Below are positions 55,942-64,000 of a stretch of 64,000 nt of DNA, in pieces (position 1 is the stretch's first letter; the number at the start of each line of letters is the position of its first letter). The position numbers were made by a program, and so were the translations under genes. A model generated the notes under the pieces. That model ran no database searches, was not told the DNA's origin, and was given only the letters and a program-made list of their open reading frames with translations. The DNA is from Gymnothorax reevesii (taxonomy: Eukaryota > Chordata > Actinopteri > Anguilliformes > Muraenidae), in assembly GCA_029721435.1 (NCBI GenBank), contig CM056576.1:111952666-112016665 (forward strand), in the 5' to 3' direction.

Positions 55942-57570
55942 CCCGTTTTCCACCAAAAAGAACCTGGTGCTAGTGCTGTGCTGGGGCTAGTGCCAGTGCT
56001 TAATTTGTTCAACCCACGCACCTTCTAAGAACCTGTTTGGTTTTCCATCGCCGAGGAGCCAAATCACAGCCATGCGATCTCGTCACTGTAATTTAAGACC
56101 AGCAGATCAGGAGAAAATGAACATTGTTCAAGATCTGCGTCTATTTCAGCAGCGCCCACGTAACATCTGGCAATACAGAAATAAAGTATGGACTGCGGGA
56201 AACAAAACCAAAAAAAATGTAAAACTAAGATAATGCTTGTGTTTCTGTGCTCCCTTGTACTATTATGTCATTGAAGTTTTATTGTTTTTAGAGGGGAAAA
56301 GCAATAAAGCCGATTAGATTGATATGATCTTGTACTGGATTAAGATCAGATATTTAAAAAGCAGCAAAATAAGGCGCATACTGTATCTTGTATTGTTATC
56401 TGTGCATGTTAAAAATACTGAAACCTTCTGCAGAAATACAGTGTAATAATAGGAACACGCTATCCATCTTTACTTTTCCCAAAGAAACAGACAGATAATA
56501 AATAAATGAGTAACTGTTGTATTTCATTCCAGCTTAGTAACTTTGAACGATCTAATGTAGTTTCGTTTTGAAATGACATTCAAGCTCACTAACGGCAATG
56601 ACAGTAATTCGCGAATGCCCTCTCTGGCCAGCTAACTCATATTCGTAATGCTTATTATAGACATAAGCGGCGCAGAAAGTAAAATGAAATATAAACCCAT
56701 CATGCAGATATAAGACACATGCTTATACATCCCAATGTTTACTACGAGCAGAACGCTCAATATTCTTCCTCGACCGCGCTGGTCGTGTTGGTAAACTCCG
56801 CCCCACGTAATCGGTGCTTGCTCTGGACCAGCAAAGAGTTGGTGCTTACTCTGGCACCGGTTTTACAAGCCCGGAGCTGGTGCTTAGGCTGTGGAAAACA
56901 AAAGAACCGGTGCTAACTCAGACCTTGTCCACACGTAGCCGGGTATCTACTAAATCGAAGATATTTTCCTCCGATTTGACCTGTCATCCACATGACAACG
57001 CATCAAAAACGAATGTTTAAAAAAACTCCGGGCAAAGTGAAGATTTTTGAAAACTCTTGTTTATGCATTTGCGTGTTGACAGAGATAGCCGGAGTTTTTG
57101 GTTTTTGAACGTCACAACCTGCGCCAAAATGACAACAAATCTGCTCTGACGTCAAACATGCGACCTTTGTTTACTGCAGAAGCCAGAGCAGAAGCATGGA
57201 CAAAGAGTAATGGATCAGAGTAGTGCCTTGAAAGCTGTGATAGCGTTAATTATTGTGCAGGCGCTTTATACATGCTTAATTTTAGAAGCCCAACTACTGT
57301 TCCAAGAGCACAGGCGACGGACAACATTGCGGTCCGTGTGACGCCAACAGAGGGCTATTCTGATGTGATTGGGTAGGATTTGGGGAAATAATGCCATCTA
57401 CAGATTTGGAGGCTTATTGAAAACGCAGATGTTCGGTTATGTGTGGATACATTTTTTTTTATAAACGGAGGGGGGGAAATATTCGTTTTTAAAAATACCC
57501 GGCTACGTGTGTACATGGCCTCAGGCTCTGGCTCTGAACCAGCACGAGCACCAGCTCGGTGGAAAAGGGG
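55942..57570. mobile_element. Non-autonomous DNA transposon (ends CCCGTTTTCCACC)
   Basis: The left end is CCCGTTTTCCACCAAAAAGA, and the right end is the inverse of CCCCTTTTCCACCGAGC. The subterminal parts are rich in GGTGCTNGTGCTGG-type text. A TA on each side (55,940-55,941 and 57,571-57,572) is a possible duplication. It contains a second MITE at 56,921-57,520. The interior around 56,590-56,750 matches window 1,360-1,600 inverted. No coding sequence is recognised. Confidence 0.6.
56921..57520. mobile_element. 600-bp MITE, PIF/Harbinger-like, with TCA duplication
   Basis: The left end GACCTTGTCCACACGTAGCC is mirrored by GGCTACGTGTGTACATGGCC, and TCA lies on both sides (56,918-56,920 and 57,521-57,523). 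Inverted similarity extends through CCGGGTAT and ATTTTCCTCCG-like text. The tip style and 3-bp duplication fit PIF/Harbinger-type non-autonomous elements. It is inserted in the element at 55,942-57,570. Confidence 0.75.
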
Positions 57571-57579
57571 TAACAGAGA

Positions 57580-59480
57580 GCTCCAACAACAGGTCTGGTT
57601 GCGCAGCTGCGGTAGCTAACTCGATACAATATCTGCCTGACAGTTCAGGCCAAATGCCCGGCCAGGTCACTGGGGAATCTCCCAAGCCAGTCCAAGCCAA
57701 AAAACACATTATAATTGTCGTGGATGGGCGGTAGGTTGATCATCAGCCAAAAAGTGTGGATCTCTAACTATGATAATCCTTATGACGGTAAGTATGAAAC
57801 GTACTATTTTTTCATTATGTTACAATTGATCCAGGAGCCCAGCAATTACAGAATATGAAAATGCAGTGTTTACTCATAGCAACCCTTAGGGGAGAGAGTC
57901 CATCATTACCTTCAATAAAAATGTACTTTTATTATTAAAATCAGTTGGTTCTTTAACAATTCAAGGGACTATACATGTAATTTCTTTGGTGTTTTTCATG
58001 AGCACCTGGGACCACATACATTCACAATTGTTTGGTGCTGTGAGCCATTGATGCCTTAATTTACAACGCTTTGAATATCGTGACACCAAGCAAAAAAGGG
58101 ATCCTGGAGTTAATTTCCCATGGGACGATGGGACAATGCAGCTCAGGACTTACTGTCATCACACGTGTCATCTTTACAACTGGGAAAAAAATAAATGGAC
58201 ATTGGTCTTTATGCTCCCATACCAATAGTGCCGTAAATGTGTTCTAAAGATAAAAACTCCCAGGAGAGATCTGAATGGAACCGCTCGACCAGATTACTTG
58301 TACATGAGTTTCTAAGAACACAAGAAGAGTCATGTGATTGTGTGTCCAGTTATTTTGAGAACCAGTATTTTTTGTCAGCAGATACGGTGACCAGCAAAAT
58401 GGTCAAATAAGCATCAGACATTTAATCACTGATTAATAGTAACAAAATTATCCACCAATTTTTCTTCTATCTGAACTGTATGTGTCTGGTCAGGGTCACA
58501 GGGGGATTGGTTTATCCAAGCATCCAGTGGATGAGAGACATAACAAAATTACCAAAAAAAACTGCATCATGACAGATTTGATGCTCTATTTCTGACCAGT
58601 TTTTTTTTTCAGAATAGAAATATTACTGATTTGGAGGAAGTCATTTTAACATGGCGTATGGAACAAATCTTCAAGATGGAAGAGTCAATCAACACCCTGA
58701 CTTATAGTGGTCATTACAGGCCACATGATACTTACAGTGACATGGAGCGTTCACCCTGAAGTCAGAGGTCTTATTCATGAAACTTTGCATTGATTTAAAA
58801 CCTAAATATTGTATGAAAGAGACAAACAGTATGTCATAAAATGCCCTAATGTTAATGACAACCCAACCATGACAAAACTTTTCACTTGTTCGTAGACGAA
58901 CGGGATGGATGCATGACTTTACAAAAGCTGCGGGGGAAAAACTTAAGTATTATATATCATTAAAAAAAAGTCAGCTCTCTAGCTCTGGCAAAGCCAGCAT
59001 GCCTGCAAACAATAGCGACCGCAATGCTGACAGCGAAGATAAGATTTAGGGATGGGTGACAAATTAATAGAAAAATCAACATCAGCAATCATAGCGAGGT
59101 GTTGGGCCTCAACAAGTTGCCAGATCAGCCAAAAACGCCTTGGTGTGAAGTCTTAACTTTATGGAAAACCTTCCTTTCAAGAGATATTCCTTCATTTGAT
59201 GTTATCATGGTGATGGAGAGCACAATCTGACACATTCTAAAATCTCCCACATAAGTTCAGTTGAATTGAAATTGGCAGACTAAGCAGACAGTTGCTTATG
59301 CTTAAGATCATTTTTATACTCATAAAGCCATTCAATGACCCATTGTGCCTTCTGAGGCTTAGGCCACTGTCATCCAAGCCATTTTTGACCTTGGGCCTTT
59401 TGTATCCCATAATGTCTAGAATGTCTCCTCATAGGACATAAAGGTGATCACAGAGAGTACCTTTGCATTTATTTTCAGTG
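57580..59480. other. No recognisable feature
   Basis: AT-rich sequence with only short frames. I see no terminal repeats, transposase motifs or RNA genes. Confidence 0.5.
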
Positions 59481-59483
59481 ATC

Positions 59484-59740
59484 TTAAAGGAGAATTCCGG
59501 GGTGGAATTGACTTGGGGTGTATTGAAACATGATAATGAGTACTAACTTTTGTCGAATACCCAACCTCTGTACGCACGCAACATTTCGAAATACATGGAT
59601 CTTTAGCCAAAGCTCCCAAAAGGGTTACACTGGTAGTGAATTTGGCATAGCGTTGCTATGCAAAGAAATCGCTATTTTTTCATCATTAAAAAGGCTCAAA
59701 GTAGCTCCACACTTCATTCGTAGAATTCCGAGGGCCCTGA
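59484..59740. repeat. Dispersed repeat family B, copy 2
   Basis: Second copy of 29,006-29,262, starting TTAAAGGAGAATTCCGGGGT and passing GAATTCCGAGGGCCC near its end. Unlike copy 1 it continues into CTGACATTTAAAACGAGGC, so the family is longer than the shared part. Confidence 0.75.
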
Positions 59741-62405
59741 CATTTAAAACGAGGCACTGAGAACTTTGAAAATGCACAGGTAGTTTATTAAAAAAAAAAC
59801 TGTTTATGCAAACATTACCTTGAGGTAGTTTCCATTCACCTCCATCTTGAAAGTCCCGATAAGTTTATTGACGAGCACGAACAAATAGGAAGGATAGGGG
59901 AACAGATTGCGATCTATTCCTTCGTGGTCGGAACAAGCTTAAATGATAGACAAAATACCGCACTTTGATGAAATTATTTCACCCAGAAAGTAATGAGAAA
60001 CACCTTAGGAGCCACATTCAATTGAAAGCTTAAAATGTAGTCTTTCAAGGAAAAAATATTGCAAATCGATAAAAGTTGGGCCACATGGCCTTAATGGCCG
60101 CCAAAATGAGGCTGTTTCACTAAATTGGATGACATTGGCCACCAATGGTGCCACCTGTATGGTGTTTTAAGGAATAATTGTTTTAAGGAATAAAAGCTCC
60201 ATATCTACCTTAATTAGTAGTCGCTGGAGATAGAATTCTAATTTTGACAAATTTTTGATTATTTAAAATTTGTTGTGGCCCATTGATTTTTTCCCGTTTT
60301 CCGAGCCTCGTTGCATCAGCCCATGACACCAAGGGTATGATTTTTTATTTTCTCCCTGGTCTCTATAAGTAGTACTACTTGTGTAATTAAACTTAGATCT
60401 CTACCACTTTTGGATTTCTCATAGTAGCACCCTCAAAATTGCCAAGAAATAAGGATTTTCTCAGGACCGCAGACCCCCTCCCACTTAAAGGCCTGAAACT
60501 CGAGGACTATGTGGAATTTTGGGGAGAGAACTAGATATTTGGGGAGAGAACTTCAAATACATTGATAAATGATATATCAAAGTTGGAAGAAATTCGGAGA
60601 TGATCATCCAGGAAGGTAAGTCAAATTGACACGGAATGAGCCTGGATCCAAGATTTGCCGCATAAATCTTGTAATGTATCTAAAAACTGCTAAATCTAAG
60701 CTTGACCGCCTCACAAGTCTACAAAAATCCATACACCCAAAAAACTTTACGGAACCTTCCACGGTCCACTTGACATCTGTGTCCTGGCTGAGACCCCTGC
60801 ACACACATAACCTCCTTAAATCCTATCTCAGAACAGTCTAGCAATGGCCAGAGCCCTCCTAAAAAGTCAAGAAATACATAGAATTTTCTAAATTCCACAG
60901 AACATGCACTAAACTATTTAACACACATGTACATGCATATAACAATAGGAATACGGTAACAGCACCAGAAGGGCCAAAACCAAGACCAGAAATGTACAGT
61001 CCTGCTCAGGTGGTATGAAGTAATGAGGGTAACAGGAGTGTCCACACCTGGCCTGTGGCATCCGAGGGCAGAAGCCTGGTGGTATCAACCCCGCAAAAGC
61101 AGGACTGTGTGACAGCAAATGTGAAGGGTCTAACAGGAACGCAGTCTAAATCCTGGAGACTGATGAAGGTTTGGGAGGTGTTCCTAATAACTGTGCTGAG
61201 GAACAAACTGGAAGGCCAGGTTAACAAGAATGCGGTCCCAATCCTGGAGACTGACCGCAAAGCTAGGGAATTTGTTTCTATTATTAATCTCTGAAGAGTA
61301 TTCACGTATTTCACGATCTTAAATCACAGCTGGGAAGGGGAGGAATGCAAGACGCTACGCTAATTAAAGGAGGCAATACCTCTAAAAAACATGCAGGTTG
61401 CTGAATTTTCACTATTTCCCATCAGATGATCTGATTCATAATAAACAAAAAAACAGCCAAAATTGCATCGTGTGTGCAGACCTTTATTTCCACTTGAAGT
61501 CTTTGACAAAATCAGTTTTTTCCCCTGAGAATCATTGGACGAGAAGGTAAAATATTAATATAATCACTTTATAGTGTATGTTCTTAATAGCCGGTTTTCA
61601 TTTGTGCAGCTAAAATGGTCAATTTTAGATGAAATACTTGTCATCTGTATTTTCTGCAAGGAAGAGCGTAGAACTGTTTTTGTACAGTAAACTTTTTCAT
61701 CAGTTGATTTGTCAGACTTTAAGAGCCTGGTTTACCTCATAATGTCTTCCTTGCAATGCTGTTGCAAGCAGGACATAATATCACTGCATCAAATTCTGCC
61801 TTATCCACTCATGTCAGTGTTTGATGGCAGCTAATCTGCTTTGGGCTTCATACGTAATTGCATAAATGTTTCCCTCAGTCTCTTGACATCGCCAAAAGAA
61901 GATGAGGGTTGTGCTTGATTAAATGAATGATATGATTTTCTGTGGTTGGGGCAAAAGTGGTTTAATTTTTTTTTCCCGGGTGTCAGTCACAAAAATACAG
62001 AAGTACCAACGGCAAGCTGGTTTGCACAAGGCTATAGGACTTGAGAACATCATTAAAACAAGTGTTGGAAAACAGAGGCCAGAATTTTGCGCAAACTCTT
62101 TTTTCAATGTCAATTAGTTTTCATCAGAAAATGAACAAATTAACAGTCGTTGCTTGGATTTATTTCTCTAGTCTGCCTTCTACATGGCCACCAATTCTAA
62201 CTGTAAGTTCAGACTGGACTGCACTTTAACATGCATGTGAAATTAACTAAAAACGCAATCTAAAAAAAAAAAAGAAACAGGAATAAATGTATGATTAGAA
62301 ATAAAATACTATAGACCAGACAAAACATTACATACCTTGTCCTGCAGTTAAATAAAAGTAAAAGTGAATATATAAATCACTACTCTCTGTATTTATGTGC
62401 ACTTT
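59741..62405. other. No recognisable gene; short local duplication
   Basis: The only structure seen is an imperfect direct duplication about 90 bp apart: ATCCTGGAGACTGA with similar preceding bases (AACAGGAACGCAGTCTAAATC at 61,133 and AACAAGAATGCGGTCCCAATC at 61,223). The 102-aa minus frame at 61,006-61,314 is not recognisable. Confidence 0.45.
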
Positions 62406-62410
62406 TCATG

Positions 62411-62627
62411 GCTGTAGCTAGGCAGGTGTGGGCTTGGTTAGTTCTTGGATGGGAGACCACCTGGGAAAACCAAGTTGCTGCTGGAAGAGGAGTTGGTGGT
62501 CGAGTAGGTTGGGATCTTCCCTCTGGTGAAATAATACCCAATACAGTGACGGGAACACTGTACTAAAGGAGTCGCCATGTTTCGGATGAGACGTTAAACC
62601 AAGCTCCTGACTCACTGTGGTCATTAA
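62411..62627 (+). mobile_element. 5S-rRNA-derived SINE (SINE3-like), 5' part
   Basis: GCTAGGCAGGTGTGGGCTTG, then GTTAGTTCTTGGATGGGAGA and CCACCTGGGAAAACC, correspond to the 3' half of 5S rRNA (internal promoter region), with the 5' part lost. SINE body text follows: GTTTCGGATGAGACGTTAAA and CTGACTCACTGTGGTCATTAA. At 62,627 it is interrupted by a MITE and continues at 63,332. Confidence 0.8.
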
Positions 62628-63328
62628 GGGATGATCTGGGATTAAATGAAAAATGACACCAGGGAACAACTCAGAATTATTCTAAAGAGGTATATGTAAT
62701 AAGCACCAAAAAAGATAAAAGTTGGCATTTTTCTGTTTATGCAATTGCCATGGTAACCGAGCAAGCTCATTAAATATGCAGAAAACTTCTGGCATCAATT
62801 CCTCTTTAACTCTATGATAGAATTCAGTTTTGCTTTCATCATTTTAAAGCCATTGATTATCCAAACGTAATGACATAGCCATTCTTTGCCCACTTTATCA
62901 GTTTTGTGATTTTGGGGCATTGTACTCAAATTTTAAATTATTTTGCGCAGAATCTGACGAATACTCAAAACATTCGAAGTAAATAACAGATGGCTGCCAC
63001 AATCATGAGAAACGTGGAAAAAGTAATACCTTTGGAAATCAATGGAAAATGCATTAGACCACATTGAAAAGTTGAGTTAAGTCTTAGTCTGAGGCTTGAA
63101 CCCATTTTTCAGACTGTATTATCTGATTATTCAAATGTTTATCACTCAGTGAAAAGCATAAATTTCATCATCACAGTTGCTTTTAAATCATAATTTATGG
63201 CAAAATTCAGTTTTTAATCCTTGTAGCAATTAATGATTATTAAAGGTGGGTTATTATAGAATATTTGTATTCAAAAAAATTTTTTGGAAAAAAAATCTAA
63301 TTTTGCCCTTTAACCCCAGATCACCCCC
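62628..63328. mobile_element. 701-bp MITE with TAA duplication inside the SINE
   Basis: The left end GGGATGATCTGGGATTAAAT is mirrored by TTTAACCCCAGATCACCCCC. TAA occurs on both sides (62,625-62,627 and 63,329-63,331). The interior is AT-rich and non-coding. The 3-bp TAA duplication suggests PIF/Harbinger-type mobilisation. The SINE on both sides shows where the element entered. Confidence 0.8.
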
Positions 63329-63331
63329 TAA

Positions 63332-63535
63332 AGATCCTATGACACTCTTCGATAAGAGTAGGAGGTTCCCCGGTGTCATGGCTAGTCCCTACCTGGCTCT
63401 TTCGACCTGCCACCTAATCATCCCCTGATCTGATTGGATGTGCAATTTGTCCTCTACCTCCCCTCCTCAACCCCCAGTGCTCCCTTGAAAGAGATTTCAA
63501 TCTCAATGGGATTTAACAGAATAAAAAATACTGTC
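63332..63535 (+). mobile_element. 5S-derived SINE, 3' part with LINE-type tail
   Basis: Resumes AGATCCTATGACACTCTTCG, then AGAGTAGGAGGTTCCCCGGT, GCCACCTAATCATCCCC and CTGATTGGATGTGCAATTTG, which is body text of the same SINE type. The end TTGAAAGAGATTTCAATCTC followed by AATGGGATTTAACAGAATAA resembles a fish LINE 3' tail, as expected if the SINE borrows LINE machinery. Confidence 0.75.
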
Positions 63536-63539
63536 CCAA

Positions 63540-64000
63540 CCTTTTCTGAGTTGAGGTTATTTCTGACGGCTGATCTCTGTTGTACTTACATAATGTGAAA
63601 ATTTTTCCTCTCTTATCTTAAGAAGGAGTCCAACACAGAGCAACACAAACTATCTACTCAGGCTTGAACAGGCCTACATTTCATATGCTCTTTAATCTAT
63701 GCACAAAAAAGTAAATACTGTGACCTAATCACGTTACACAAGGATATCCCATTTGGCTAAAGATGACAAAATTCAAAAACAACAATAATCTATTAATTAG
63801 ACATATACAAGTATTAAATAGGGTCATTTTTAGTTATTCATTTTCAGTCCTTGTGATAATTGCAGTGTGAATAATCAACTGTAATTATTGACAATGTCAT
63901 TATTAATTGTCGAAAAATGCAATCTAAAAATTACATCTTCTTATTTAAATGAGTATTGATTTTTGGAAATTTCAAGCTTACTGCAAAAATTTACACCTTT
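63540..64000. other. No recognisable feature
   Basis: AT-rich sequence to the window end without coding or repeat signals I can support. Confidence 0.5.

Noticed and set aside
62411..62500. Possible 5S rRNA gene
   Set aside because: Only the 3' half of 5S-like sequence is present, with several changes, and it runs into SINE body sequence instead of a T-run terminator.
1..64000. CRISPR array, toxin system or viral gene cluster
   Set aside because: No regularly spaced short repeats with unique spacers, no phage or viral gene sets, and the composition and repeats are those of a fish genome.

Overview
The window looks like teleost fish genomic DNA. The evidence is its repeat content: several Tc1/mariner families, hAT elements, a Penelope-like element with a GIY-YIG region, an L2-type LINE tail, a 5S-rRNA-derived SINE, tRNA-derived SINEs, solo LTRs, TTAA-flanked piggyBac-like ends and long (TG)n/(CA)n microsatellites. 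The species cannot be named from the sequence. I found no intact host protein-coding gene, no CRISPR array and no bacterial-type operon. Every convincing protein similarity is a transposase, a reverse transcriptase or an endonuclease, and all of them are broken.

Layout. 1-6 kb: dispersed repeat pieces and one tRNA-type SINE, then about 3 kb with nothing recognisable. 6-17.3 kb: a rearranged hAT cluster. It holds inverted hAT arms, a 330-bp palindromic MITE, a ZBED5-like transposase split into an N-terminal part (8.2-8.9 kb) and a C-terminal part (14.8-15.2 kb), and between them an almost complete second hAT (10,530-14,211) with a perfect 8-bp target duplication. 17.3-20.2 kb: a hAT end, an LTR-like block, a Tc1 remnant and a (TG)n tract. 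20.25-26.7 kb: a Penelope-like element on the minus strand. It is interrupted by a Tc1 (20,820-22,324) and by a mariner/IS630-like element (22,388-26,186), which itself carries a solo LTR (22,497-23,652). 28.9-30.9 kb: a dispersed repeat and a degenerate Tc1 sitting inside a (CA)(TA)(TG) microsatellite.

31-43.4 kb is largely free of recognisable transposons. It contains only an inverted-repeat element (32.5-33.1 kb), a duplicated CA-rich block (38.35-38.55 kb), a TTAA-flanked MITE and a fold-back repeat (39.9-40.4 kb). It is the best candidate for intronic or intergenic host sequence with possible conserved noncoding elements. 43.4-50.5 kb: a Tc1 fragment, an L2 3' end, a promoter-like block, and two more Tc1 elements (47,373-48,942 and 49,167-50,507). 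51.2-51.8 kb: an unrecognised tandem array. 52.3-55.9 kb: LTR sequence with a second LTR nested in antisense and a piggyBac-like repeat. 55.9-57.6 kb: a MITE inside a MITE. 59.5-59.7 kb: second copy of the 29-kb repeat. 62.4-63.5 kb: a 5S-derived SINE cut in two by a 701-bp MITE with a TAA duplication.

The genes do not work together as a system. What the window records is an order of insertions, readable because several target-site duplications are intact. No new functional system is claimed. The observations most worth checking are the in-frame rejoining of the Penelope element across an insertion, the apparently spliced mariner-like transposase, the overlapping (non-nested) hAT arms, and the 51-kb tandem array.
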